Below are positions 1-6,455 of a DNA stretch of 19,287 nucleotides, piece by piece (position 1 is the stretch's first letter; every line of letters starts with the position of its first letter). A model generated the notes under the pieces. It was given only the letters and a program-made list of their open reading frames with translations. It made no database searches and was not told the origin of the DNA. The stretch is from Candidatus Bathyarchaeota archaeon (GTDB lineage: Archaea; Thermoproteota; Bathyarchaeia; Bathyarchaeales; DTEX01). A program made the translations under genes and the position numbers. The DNA lies in NCBI GenBank assembly GCA_021162225.1, contig JAGGZB010000116.1, positions 1 to 19,287 on the forward strand. Direction: 5' to 3'.

Positions 1-58
1 GAACCCGGGTCGGGCGGGCGACAGCCGCCTATACTAGGCCGGACTATACTACCAGGGC
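1..58 (-). tRNA. tRNA-Asp (anticodon GTC), 3' end cut by window edge
   Basis: Read on the minus strand from 58 the sequence folds as a tRNA: acceptor 5' strand GCCCTGG, T8, A9, a D arm with GTAT pairing with GTAT (including G-U pairs) around a GG-containing loop, a GC-rich anticodon stem GGCGG/CCGCC closing the loop CTGTCGC, so the anticodon is GTC (Asp), then the variable loop and the T-arm 5' strand ending in GGGTTC at position 1. The 3' half of the T arm and the acceptor 3' strand lie outside the window. The anticodon loop has the normal seven bases, so there is no intron at 37/38, unlike the tRNA-Glu at 6066-6155. Confidence 0.9.
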
Positions 59-90
59 TTTTTCTTGAATTTTACTTTTAGAATTCTCCG

Positions 91-100
91 ATATATTTTT
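91..100 (-). promoter_or_regulatory. TATA box for tRNA-Asp
   Basis: On the minus strand this reads AAAAATATAT, preceded by a purine-rich BRE-like GTAA. Its centre is about 37 nt upstream of tRNA base 1, which predicts a start near 70 and a short 5' leader of about 12 nt. A weaker A/T box lies at 71-81 but would put the start inside the tRNA. Confidence 0.5.
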
Positions 101-145
101 TACTTGTAATGGTTCACGGCATATTTTTTAGATATTGCATGAACT

Positions 146-1405
146 TTACATTCTAGCAGGCGCTTCTATAACTGACCTAGGCATAAGCGCATTCATGACG
201 GATTCTTCTGAGGCTTCAACCTCGACTGGCTTCGGGAACTGCTTCATTATTATGTTCGGATCTTTTAGTCCATGTCCAGTGAGAATACAAACAACTAGTT
301 CATCTCTCTCTATCAATCCTCTCTCCTTAATCTTGATTAAACCAGCTACTGAGGCGGCGCTTGCTGGCTCAACGAAGATTCCTTCCTTCTGAGCTAGGAG
401 CCTCTGAGCCTCAAGTATCTCGGCGTCAGATACTTTTTCAACCATACCATGCGACTGCTTCACTGCCCTGACTGCTTTCTTCCAGTTAACTGGAGATCCA
501 ATTCTTATAGCTGTAGCGATCGTCTCGGGGTTATTAACGAACTCAACATGGTCCAGGTTTCTTTTCAGAGAATCCACTATTGGAGCTGCTCCTTCAGCCT
601 GTATACCTATCATCTGCGGGAGACTATCAATTAAGCCTAATTCATGAAGCTCGGTGAAACCCTTCCATATTGCACTTATATTTCCAGCGTTTCCAACGGG
701 GACCACAATTTTATCCGGAACTTCCCCGCTTAGTTGATCACGTATCTCAAAGGCTATTGTCTTCTGTCCTTCTAGGCGGAAGGGATTTAGGGAATTAAGC
801 AAGTATATCGGATGTGAGAGACATATACTCCTTACGATCTTGAGGGCTTCGTCGAAATTTCCTCTTATTTGAATCACTCTTGCTCCGTGAATCATAGCTT
901 GTACCAGTTTTCCGAATGCAACTTTTCCGGAAGGTATTAGCACTATGCATTCGATTCCAGCCCTCGCAGCATAAGCGGCTAGAGAAGCGGAAGTATTTCC
1001 CGTGGAGGCACAGGCAACTTTTTCCATTCCTAACTCAACAGCTTTTGTAACGCCGATGGTCATACCTCTATCTTTGAATGATCCAGTAGGATTCTCTCCC
1101 TCGTTTTTTACGTACAGGTTTTTGAGGCCTATCTCCTCGGAAAGCCTAAGGCATCTATTAAGCGATGTGCCACCTTCTCCCAGCGTCACCCTCAGCTCCG
1201 CTCTTTCCACGGGAAGCAACTCCTTGTATCGCCATACAGAGAGAGGCCGCCTCTTCCATTTGCTGTCAAGTCTGCTTGGAAGTCTTGAGAAATCATACTT
1301 TACAGACAATAAGCCGCCGCATCTACTACATGTATAGATAACTTTTCTTGGATCATATCTTTCTCCGCAATCTATGCACTCAAGATGAAAAACTGCTTCG
1401 GCCAA
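146..1405 (-). CDS. thrC: Threonine synthase
   Basis: Converts O-phosphohomoserine to threonine plus phosphate, PLP-dependent, last step of threonine synthesis in the cytosol. The 419-aa protein starts with a zinc ribbon (Cys10/13 and Cys26/29, two CxxC pairs), then a fold-type II PLP domain: NPTGSFKDRG with Schiff-base Lys111, an STGNTSAS substrate/PLP loop near 134-141, a glycine-rich phosphate loop VGNAGN, and LTGHGLKD near the C terminus. Length and motifs are typical of archaeal ThrC. The start is a TTG at 1403-1405 preceded by GAGGT (1414-1418) at 8 nt. It is transcribed divergently from a ThrC paralogue that has lost the lysine and gained a DNA-binding domain, which probably regulates it. 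Confident as ThrC; a related 2-aminobutyrate-type activity cannot be excluded by sequence alone. Confidence 0.93.
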   Translation of the reverse strand: MAEAVFHLECIDCGERYDPRKVIYTCSRCGGLLSVKYDFSRLPSRLDSKWKRRPLSVWRYKELLPVERAELRVTLGEGGTSLNRCLRLSEEIGLKNLYVKNEGENPTGSFKDRGMTIGVTKAVELGMEKVACASTGNTSASLAAYAARAGIECIVLIPSGKVAFGKLVQAMIHGARVIQIRGNFDEALKIVRSICLSHPIYLLNSLNPFRLEGQKTIAFEIRDQLSGEVPDKIVVPVGNAGNISAIWKGFTELHELGLIDSLPQMIGIQAEGAAPIVDSLKRNLDHVEFVNNPETIATAIRIGSPVNWKKAVRAVKQSHGMVEKVSDAEILEAQRLLAQKEGIFVEPASAASVAGLIKIKERGLIERDELVVCILTGHGLKDPNIIMKQFPKPVEVEASEESVMNALMPRSVIEAPARM

Positions 1406-1453
1406 TTCGGAATACCTCTACGCACTTATACGAAGAAAAACGAAGAATCTTAT

Positions 1454-1461
1454 CCTTAAAA
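1454..1461 (-). promoter_or_regulatory. TATA box of thrC
   Basis: Minus-strand TTTTAAGG. It predicts a transcript start near 1432, about 27 nt upstream of the TTG start, leaving room for the GAGGT ribosome binding site at 1414-1418. Confidence 0.45.
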
Positions 1462-1475
1462 GATTTTCACATATC

Positions 1476-1496
1476 AGAGAGGCACGGTATCTCTCT
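1476..1496. promoter_or_regulatory. Candidate operator between divergent thrC and thrC-like promoters
   Basis: AGAGAG (1476-1481) and CTCTCT (1491-1496) form a 6-bp inverted repeat around a 9-nt spacer. It lies 14 nt from each of the two predicted TATA boxes (1454-1461 minus, 1511-1520 plus), that is, exactly midway. A dimeric winged-helix protein could bind here, and the gene at 1540 encodes such a domain. The repeat is short, low in complexity and could be chance. Confidence 0.3.
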
Positions 1497-1510
1497 CCAT
1501 GCTTCAAATA

Positions 1511-1520
1511 CTTAAAATAT
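1511..1520 (+). promoter_or_regulatory. TATA box, probably for a leaderless transcript
   Basis: CTTAAAATAT is centred 25 nt upstream of the TTG at 1540. No purine-rich ribosome binding site lies between, so transcription probably starts at or next to the start codon. Confidence 0.5.
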
Positions 1521-1539
1521 AATTAGCCATCTTTATCTA

Positions 1540-2952
1540 TTGGGTGTTTCCTTCTTGTCCAGCTTGCAGTGTGTAAGGTGTGGAAGAAGAATAGACGCTA
1601 ATGGTCCCCCCGTAGCTAAGTGTCCAGAATGCGGAGGCATTCTTGAATATGCCATTAACGTGGAAAAAATCAGGGGCACCAAGTTTACGGGGGAATTCAC
1701 GTTTTGGAGATATCGCTCTTTACTTCCAGAGGTTAAGAATATAGCGTCAATGAGGGAGGGAGGGACGCCTCTATACAAGGCAAGCCATCTCTCAGAAGAG
1801 TTCAGGGTAAAGGATTTGTATTTGAAGGATGAGACCCGTAACCCGACAAATTCTTTCAGGGATAGAAGCGCTGCCCTACTCGTCTCCAACATTCTAGATC
1901 TTAAAATGAAAGCCGCTGTATGTGCCACAAATGGAAATATGGGGGCGGCGTTAGCCGCGTATTCAGCGAGGTACGAGATTAACTGCCACGTTATAGTTCC
2001 GAGAATGGTGGATATGGGAAAACTGGCCCAAATGCTTGTTTATGACGCCACTATAGAGGAATACGGGGAGACCGTCGATGAGGCAATCAAGAGAGCTGAA
2101 ATCCTAGCTGAGGAAACAGGATGGTATCAAGCAACTCCGGAGCTTAATCCCCTAGTAATAGAAGCTCAAAAGACAATAGCCTTCGAAGTCGCCGAGCAAT
2201 TCGGGGTTCCAGACTGGTTTATAGTTTCTATGGGAAGTGGAGGAATAGCATATTCAATATGGAAGGGATTTAGAGAGCTTTACGAGCTTGATGTGATTGA
2301 TTCTCTTCCCAAAATACTTGGAGTTCAAGCTGAAGGATGCTCTCCAATAGTGAATACGTACCTAAAAAGCGAGAAGCATATTGAGAAACCATTTACGCAT
2401 GCTATTGGAATCCTAGTTGCGAATCCTCTCCAAAAAGAACTTGCATTAAAAGCAATTAATGACTCCGGCGGCTCAGCTATTGCAGTCTCTGATCAAAAGA
2501 TCTTCGCAGCTGAACAAAGCATGGCGAGACTGGAGGGAATCTTCGCTGAGCCGGCGAGTTCTGGAACAATAGCTGCGTTAGGAAAAGCCAGAGAAGAATC
2601 CCTTATCAGTAGCGATGAATCTGTCATATGTTTGATAACTGGAAGCGGATTGAAAGCGACGGATGTTCTGCAAGCTCTTTCCAAGAGAAGAAAGTCAGCG
2701 ATGCTTGGAGCGGAGCTAAGCACAAAGGAGAAGATTCTCAGACTTCTGTCAAGTAAGGATCGATACGGCTATGAGCTTTGGAAAGATCTGGGAAAAATCA
2801 TGACTCGACCGGCCATCTATCAGCATCTAAACGATCTTTTGAACAAAGGCTTGGTTACGTATTATATTGAGGATGGAAAGAAATACTTTAGGATAACAGA
2901 GAGAGGAAGAGATGTTCTGGAGGCCATAGATAAAGTTAAGATACTTCTCTGA
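1540..2952 (+). CDS. Threonine synthase-like protein lacking the PLP lysine, fused to a winged-helix domain
   Basis: 470 aa from a TTG start. Residues 10-35 form a zinc ribbon with two CxxC pairs (Cys10/13, Cys28/31). Residues about 70-385 are a fold-type II PLP-family domain closely resembling the neighbouring ThrC, but the Schiff-base motif reads NPTNSFRDRS: the lysine is Arg107 (codon AGG, 1858-1860). Other pocket elements remain: TNGNMG, the phosphate loop MGSGG, and ITGSGLK. From about 395 to the end is a PadR/ArsR-like winged helix (RYGYELWKDLG, then RPAIYQHLNDLLNKGLV and a wing ending KYFRITERGRDVL). An enzyme without this lysine should not catalyse threonine synthesis. I infer a ligand-sensing transcription factor derived from ThrC, probably acting on the divergent thrC and perhaps itself. 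I do not know a characterised protein of this exact form. Family and domain calls are confident, function is inference. Confidence 0.85.
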   Translation: MGVSFLSSLQCVRCGRRIDANGPPVAKCPECGGILEYAINVEKIRGTKFTGEFTFWRYRSLLPEVKNIASMREGGTPLYKASHLSEEFRVKDLYLKDETRNPTNSFRDRSAALLVSNILDLKMKAAVCATNGNMGAALAAYSARYEINCHVIVPRMVDMGKLAQMLVYDATIEEYGETVDEAIKRAEILAEETGWYQATPELNPLVIEAQKTIAFEVAEQFGVPDWFIVSMGSGGIAYSIWKGFRELYELDVIDSLPKILGVQAEGCSPIVNTYLKSEKHIEKPFTHAIGILVANPLQKELALKAINDSGGSAIAVSDQKIFAAEQSMARLEGIFAEPASSGTIAALGKAREESLISSDESVICLITGSGLKATDVLQALSKRRKSAMLGAELSTKEKILRLLSSKDRYGYELWKDLGKIMTRPAIYQHLNDLLNKGLVTYYIEDGKKYFRITERGRDVLEAIDKVKILL

Positions 2953-2962
2953 CCTTTTCACG

Positions 2963-3008
2963 GATGACATTAATCGTCACAAGACTTTTATTTAGGAGAT
3001 GACATTAA
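2963..3008 (+). repeat. Direct repeat GATGACATTAA x2 upstream of the ECF S component
   Basis: An exact 11-bp repeat occurs at 2963-2973 and 2998-3008, with 35 bp between starts. The core ATGACATT occurs again at 3852-3859 upstream of the next gene. The pair lies just upstream of the A/T-rich promoter of the gene at 3056, a position suited to an activator or repressor. Regulatory role is inference. Confidence 0.4.
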
Positions 3009-3030
3009 AGTTATTAAAGTTATAATTATA
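3004..3030 (+). promoter_or_regulatory. Promoter region of the ECF S component gene
   Basis: Tandem ATTAAAGTT (3004-3012, 3013-3021) runs into a perfect palindrome TATAATTATA (3021-3030). The TATA box lies within this block. If it is the upstream part (3011-3019) the transcript starts near 3041; if the palindrome, near 3050. The GTGAT at 3043-3047, 8 nt before the ATG, is a match to the archaeal anti-Shine-Dalgarno complement. Confidence 0.45.
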
Positions 3031-3055
3031 CTATTATTTTCGTGATGAGTTTAAG

Positions 3056-3802
3056 ATGCCTAAAGGTAAAGCCCCATCGCCGTTTAGAGCCGCTGTGGCG
3101 GCGATCTTCGCATCCTTCGTATGCGTAGCTACGATAGTCTTCTTGATATATATTCCATCAACCCAAGGATACTTCAACATTGGCGAATCCATGGTTTTTC
3201 TCTCCGCGCTCCTATTCGGTCCATATGTGGGAGCCTTCTCCGGGGGCGTGGGTTCCATGCTTGCGGATTTAATCCTAGGATATCCACATTACGCGCCTGC
3301 AACTTTGCTAATAAAGGCATCCGAAGGCTTCGTTGTAGGTTTTCTAAGCAAGCACAATCCAAAAATTAAGTCAAGGATCAAATGGAAGGTCTTCACCGTG
3401 ATCTTGGGAATACTTGTTGGAAGTCTTCTTGCAGGCATTGGCTCCACATACTACAGTGGCGAGAGCGAGCTTACCCTAGGATTCACAACGTATACATTCA
3501 CATTACCTAGAGAGGTTTGGCTGGTTTTAGGCGGATTAGCCGCCTTACTTATTTCCATTGTAGGCTTAACTGCTGATCCGCAGCTGGGATGGGCCATATT
3601 TTCTGTGACGCTTGGAGGACTCACCATGGTTCTAGGATACTTCATATATGAGATGTTCTTCCTAGGGTGGCTCTTCAATATACAAGTTGTAGCAATCGCT
3701 GAGGTTCCAATAAACATCGGGCAGATGATCATAGGCGCATTGGTGGCAATACCAGTAGCGAAGATGATTAAGCGTATGTTTCCACAAGTAAGTGAAATCT
3801 GA
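3056..3802 (+). CDS. ECF-type transporter S component (substrate-binding membrane protein)
   Basis: 248-aa hydrophobic protein with about six or seven membrane segments (roughly 11-34, 45-66, 78-98, 111-132, 155-171, 178-200, 208-235). The stretch around 40-98 (IGESMVFLSALLFGPYVG, then a Gly-rich turn and ADLILGYP) is characteristic of S components of energy-coupling factor vitamin transporters, in which the membrane S subunit binds the vitamin and the EcfA/EcfT module drives uptake. No EcfA or EcfT gene is in the window, so it presumably shares a module encoded elsewhere. It is longer than usual S components (about 180-200 aa); the extra part is a loop plus a helix around 130-175. Substrate cannot be told; proximity to PLP-family genes makes a B6-type vitamin conceivable, but that is a guess. 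ATG preceded by GTGAT. Confidence 0.75.
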   Translation: MPKGKAPSPFRAAVAAIFASFVCVATIVFLIYIPSTQGYFNIGESMVFLSALLFGPYVGAFSGGVGSMLADLILGYPHYAPATLLIKASEGFVVGFLSKHNPKIKSRIKWKVFTVILGILVGSLLAGIGSTYYSGESELTLGFTTYTFTLPREVWLVLGGLAALLISIVGLTADPQLGWAIFSVTLGGLTMVLGYFIYEMFFLGWLFNIQVVAIAEVPINIGQMIIGALVAIPVAKMIKRMFPQVSEI

Positions 3803-3851
3803 ACACTTTCGAAGAATCATCTTTTGTTAGAGTTCCAAAAAGTTATTTAGA

Positions 3852-3859
3852 ATGACATT
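3852..3859 (+). promoter_or_regulatory. ATGACATT element upstream of the cyclodeaminase-family gene
   Basis: The same octamer as the core of the repeats at 2963-3008, placed between a TATA-like TTATTTAG (3843-3850) and the start at 3872, where bound protein would block transcription. A shared regulator for the two genes is inference. Confidence 0.3.
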
Positions 3860-3871
3860 TTTAGTACTTCA

Positions 3872-4861
3872 GTGATTGTTATGAATCTTCCAGAGATATT
3901 ATACTTGTCTCGGAGGGATATAGAGAACATAGGTTTATCCATGAAAGAAATCATCAATGCAGTTGAGAATGTGTTCCGCGAGAAGGGTTTAGGAAGAACC
4001 GAGATGCCTCCTAAACCTGGAATTCATCCAAAAAAAGACGCGTTTATACATGCGATGCCAGCTTATATTCCGAATCTAAAAGCCGCTGGCTTGAAGTGGG
4101 TCAGTGGCTATCCCGAAAATTATAAGCTGGGACTCCCCTATATAACTGGCTTATTGATTCTTAACGATCCAGAAACAGGTGTTCCGATAAGTGTTATGGA
4201 CTGTACATGGATAACCGCCAAAAGAACGGGAGCCGCTACGGCTGTGGCTGCAAAGTACCTCGCGAGGAAGGACTCTGAAACTATGGGCATTTTAGGATGC
4301 GGAGTTCAGGGAAGAAGCAATCTTGAAGCCCTACTTTTAGTCCTTAAAGATCTGGAGAATGTCAAGGCCTACGATATTAACAAGGATAACTTACAAAGGT
4401 ACGTTGATGAAATGACCAAGAAATATGGAGTAAACGTCATCCCCGTAGATTCTCCGAAAGGAGCCGTTGAAGAATGCGATGTAGTAGTCACAGCTGGACC
4501 TATACGAAAACATCCAAATCCAGTAATTGAAGCCTCATGGTTTAGTGATGGAGGATTTGCGTGTGCATTGGATTTTGACTCGTACTGGAAGCCTAAAGCA
4601 ATGCATTCTATGGATAAGTTCTGCACAGACGATGTGAATCAGCTAATGTACTACAAGTCTGAAGGATACTTCTCAGATATACCGAAGATCTACGCGGATC
4701 TCGGAGAGATAGTTGCAAACAAGAAGAAAGGAAGAGAGACGGATGAAGAACGCATAATGGCTATGAACCTTGGCTTAGCAATCGAAGACATGGCTACGGC
4801 GATTATGATATACGAGAAAGCAAAGAAAATGGGTATTGGAACATGGCTACCGCTAAACTGA
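3872..4861 (+). CDS. Ornithine cyclodeaminase / mu-crystallin family dehydrogenase
   Basis: 329 aa. This family includes ornithine cyclodeaminase, archaeal alanine dehydrogenase and cyclic ketimine reductases; all bind NAD(P). Visible marks: the Rossmann dinucleotide loop GCGVQG (142-147), the conserved Lys75 in AGLKWVSGYP, Arg118 in AKRTGAATA, Asp234 at the catalytic-Asp position, and the family C terminus IEDMATAIMIYEKAKKMGIG. The true substrate (ornithine, alanine, a ketimine or another amino acid) cannot be told from sequence. The GTG at 3872 fits a leaderless transcript from a TATA box at 3843-3850; an in-frame ATG at 3881 is the alternative start. It follows the ECF S component by 69 nt and shares the ATGACATT element with it. 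Confidence 0.88.
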   Translation: MIVMNLPEILYLSRRDIENIGLSMKEIINAVENVFREKGLGRTEMPPKPGIHPKKDAFIHAMPAYIPNLKAAGLKWVSGYPENYKLGLPYITGLLILNDPETGVPISVMDCTWITAKRTGAATAVAAKYLARKDSETMGILGCGVQGRSNLEALLLVLKDLENVKAYDINKDNLQRYVDEMTKKYGVNVIPVDSPKGAVEECDVVVTAGPIRKHPNPVIEASWFSDGGFACALDFDSYWKPKAMHSMDKFCTDDVNQLMYYKSEGYFSDIPKIYADLGEIVANKKKGRETDEERIMAMNLGLAIEDMATAIMIYEKAKKMGIGTWLPLN

Positions 4862-4931
4862 ACGTTCCAATATCAGAATCGATGTAAGCCGTTAACACGC
4901 CATTTTTAAAATGCAGGAGTAGTGAATACAT

Positions 4932-5249
4932 ATGAGCGAGATTAAGTCTGACAGAAGCATGGTAGATAGAATAATTGCATGCATATCAAAGAGTGAAGGA
5001 ATAGATTGGAATGAAGCGAGACAAATGCTTCATAAATATGTCTGTGAGGGAAAATGCAACTGGTATAAGACTAAAAGTAAAGCAGCGGGTTTTGATAGGA
5101 CTGATTTAACAGAGAAAAAACGAGAAGACATTGAAAAACTAGTGAGGCAAGTCATGAAAGGATGTGATATAGAATATGCGAAGTGGCGTATTCATAACAT
5201 TTTATGTCCCGGTCACCCAAGACCTAGTCCTTCAAAAGATCGAAGATAA
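4932..5249 (+). CDS. Small Cys-containing charged protein, unknown function
   Basis: 105 aa, not recognised. It has five cysteines (17, 38, 42, 78, 92), the pair 38/42 in VCEGKCNW, mixed charge and predicted helices, and ends in a Pro- and Arg-rich tail (PGHPRPSPSKDRR). No signal peptide or membrane segment. Support for being real: a TATA-like TTTTTAAA at 4903-4910, AGGAG (4915-4919) and GTGA (4922-4925) ahead of an ATG, and codon use like its neighbours. It stands alone, convergent with the gene at 5354. The cysteines might bind a metal; that is inference. Confidence 0.6.
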   Translation: MSEIKSDRSMVDRIIACISKSEGIDWNEARQMLHKYVCEGKCNWYKTKSKAAGFDRTDLTEKKREDIEKLVRQVMKGCDIEYAKWRIHNILCPGHPRPSPSKDRR

Positions 5250-5353
5250 ATACCAGAAATTAAAAGGTCGACATACAGTAACATATATGAGAGGAAACGG
5301 CGCAGTTCTTTCTAATCTCACCTACGTTTTCACTTATTTATCGCCTCATTGTC

Positions 5354-5977
5354 TTAAATTTGTTGAAGAATTTCGGCTGTTAATGATTGAAGTTTCCAAT
5401 TAAGTTCGTCAAGAATTTTTCTTGCTTCTTTTTTGTCTCTCTTTTTACAAGCTTCCATTACTGCTCGAAAAACTGAATATTCGAAGAGTATTTTTCCTTC
5501 CTCAAGATCGGAGAATCCCAGCTCGTTACAAAATGAATGTAAGAAACGATCAAGCATCCAGCTGGTTGGATCGAAAATAGTCTCTTTATCGAGTATTTCC
5601 AAGAAATGTAATGCCGTTCCACTGTTTTCCATTAAGAAATCTCGTACTACATACCATGCCTCTTTGCTTCCCGTATTCTTAAAGGAAATCTCAAACTCTC
5701 CGCGATACTTGACGAACTCAACGGGACGAAGCAAATAGTCTTGGATGGATTTAAGTCTTCTTTTCACCACAGCTTTTATCTTCTCAAAATTATCCTTTTC
5801 AGAGCAAAGCCGAAGATGAAGCTCTGGCTTAAAGAAGTAATAGAAGAACCTGATTTCTTTTTGATGCCATAATTCTTCGAGGGTAGGTTTGATGAACCTA
5901 AGAGCAACTCTTCTCTTGCTCTCCCATATGGATGGATTCTTGAAATAAACTATTGCTTCTAACCAGTTTTCTTTCAT
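5354..5977 (-). CDS. Stand-alone protein resembling the lantibiotic dehydratase C-terminal (SpaB_C) domain
   Basis: 207 aa, no signal peptide. The N-terminal WLEAIVYFKNP, the segment FFYYFFKPELHLRLCS (44-59, with the HLRL motif His54/Arg56), and EFVKYRGEFEI followed by a helix ending ENSGTALHFLEIL (about 87-129) match the order of conserved segments in the C-terminal domain of LanB-type dehydratases and thiopeptide-type bacteriocin biosynthesis proteins (PF14028 / TIGR03891 as I recall them). In LanB that domain eliminates glutamate from a glutamylated Ser/Thr peptide made with Glu-tRNA. Here it is free-standing, with no LanB N-terminal glutamylation domain, precursor peptide or exporter visible nearby. 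It lies 88 bp from a tRNA-Glu gene in the same orientation. Family assignment is by motif resemblance only; whether it still acts on a peptide is unknown. Confidence 0.5.
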   Translation of the reverse strand: MKENWLEAIVYFKNPSIWESKRRVALRFIKPTLEELWHQKEIRFFYYFFKPELHLRLCSEKDNFEKIKAVVKRRLKSIQDYLLRPVEFVKYRGEFEISFKNTGSKEAWYVVRDFLMENSGTALHFLEILDKETIFDPTSWMLDRFLHSFCNELGFSDLEEGKILFEYSVFRAVMEACKKRDKKEARKILDELNWKLQSLTAEILQQI

Positions 5978-6065
5978 AAGAATTCTCCTTCAGCAATAAA
6001 TATCCTAAAGAATAAAATAATTATTTTCTTTATGACCATCCATGTATAAGCAATGATGATATTGA

Positions 6066-6155
6066 TGCTCCGGCCGGGATTTGAACCCGGGTCTCCGGCT
6101 CTCCTCCTTTTTAGTCGAAAGGCCGGAATACTTGTCCGGGCTATACTACCGGAGC
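6066..6155 (-). tRNA. tRNA-Glu (anticodon TTC) with a 15-nt intron
   Basis: On the minus strand from 6155: acceptor GCTCCGG pairs with CCGGAGC, discriminator A at 6066, no encoded CCA. D arm GTAT/GTAT with GG loop, anticodon stem CCGGC/GCCGG, anticodon TTC at positions 34-36, T arm CCGGG TTCAAAT CCCGG. The anticodon loop is 15 nt too long, and the extra bases fit an intron between positions 37 and 38. The mature tRNA would be 75 nt. Confidence 0.95.
6101..6115 (-). other. tRNA intron (37/38) with bulge-helix-bulge
   Basis: The intron reads ACTAAAAAGGAGGAG on the minus strand. Loop bases 32-35 (CTTT) pair with intron bases 10-13 (GAGG) as the 4-bp central helix. The two 3-nt bulges are C36 G37 with intron base 1, and intron bases 14-15 with A38. 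A two-pair inner stem (intron C2-G9, T3-A8) closes an AAAA loop. This is a complete minimal substrate for the archaeal splicing endonuclease at the canonical site. Confidence 0.85.
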
Positions 6156-6183
6156 ATCGAAGCTTTTCATATATTACCAACTT

Positions 6184-6192
6184 GCTATAATC
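6184..6192 (-). promoter_or_regulatory. TATA box for tRNA-Glu
   Basis: Minus-strand GATTATAGC, centred about 33 nt upstream of tRNA base 1, predicting a start near 6162 and a leader of about 7 nt. A second A/T block, TAATATATG (6168-6176), is too close to the tRNA to serve. Confidence 0.45.
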
Positions 6193-6201
6193 TTTTTGGT
6201 T

Positions 6202-6420
6202 TTAGGCTTCTCCAGCCAAGAAACGCATCTGCGCGAGTCTATCCATAACCTCCACGATATTCCTTTCGATTCTATGCCTCTCTTTCTTATAAGTATCCTC
6301 GTCTATCTCTCCCTTTTTAAGCTTCTCATCCAGATTCTTTAGCTCTTCAAGAAGATTATCTCTTTGTCTCTCTAAATCCTTAATTCTTTCAGATGCACCT
6401 TCAAAGCGAAACATTTTCAT
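6202..6420 (-). CDS. Short coiled-coil protein, unknown function
   Basis: 72 aa from ATG 6420, almost entirely one charged helix: an IKDLERQRDNLLEELKNLDE heptad segment, then a turn KKGEIDEDTYKKE, then a second helix ending MDRLAQMRFLAG, so probably a helical hairpin. The KKGEIDEDTYKK turn resembles that of small bacterial and archaeal coiled-coil/SHOCT-like proteins, but I do not recognise the family. The frame is open up to a TTG at 6438, yet the likely TATA box CTTAATATAA (minus strand, 6446-6455) puts the transcript start near 6424, downstream of that TTG, so I chose ATG 6420; ATG 6414 is also possible. It lies just upstream of tRNA-Glu on the same strand. Confidence 0.65.
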   Translation of the reverse strand: MKMFRFEGASERIKDLERQRDNLLEELKNLDEKLKKGEIDEDTYKKERHRIERNIVEVMDRLAQMRFLAGEA

Positions 6421-6445
6421 CCACGCTTGAATCCGCAAAATCTTA

Positions 6446-6455
6446 TATTAAGATT
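6446..6455 (-). promoter_or_regulatory. TATA box of the coiled-coil gene
   Basis: Minus-strand CTTAATATAA; predicts transcription start near 6424, just ahead of ATG 6420. Confidence 0.45.

Noticed and set aside
4932..5249. Cys-containing 105-aa protein as a precursor peptide for the LanB-like protein
   Set aside because: It lacks a leader/core layout, Ser/Thr-rich core or glycine cleavage site, and is on the opposite strand.
5974..6180. 68-codon minus-strand open frame covering the tRNA-Glu gene
   Set aside because: It runs through the tRNA, has no recognisable motif, and the tRNA fold explains the sequence.
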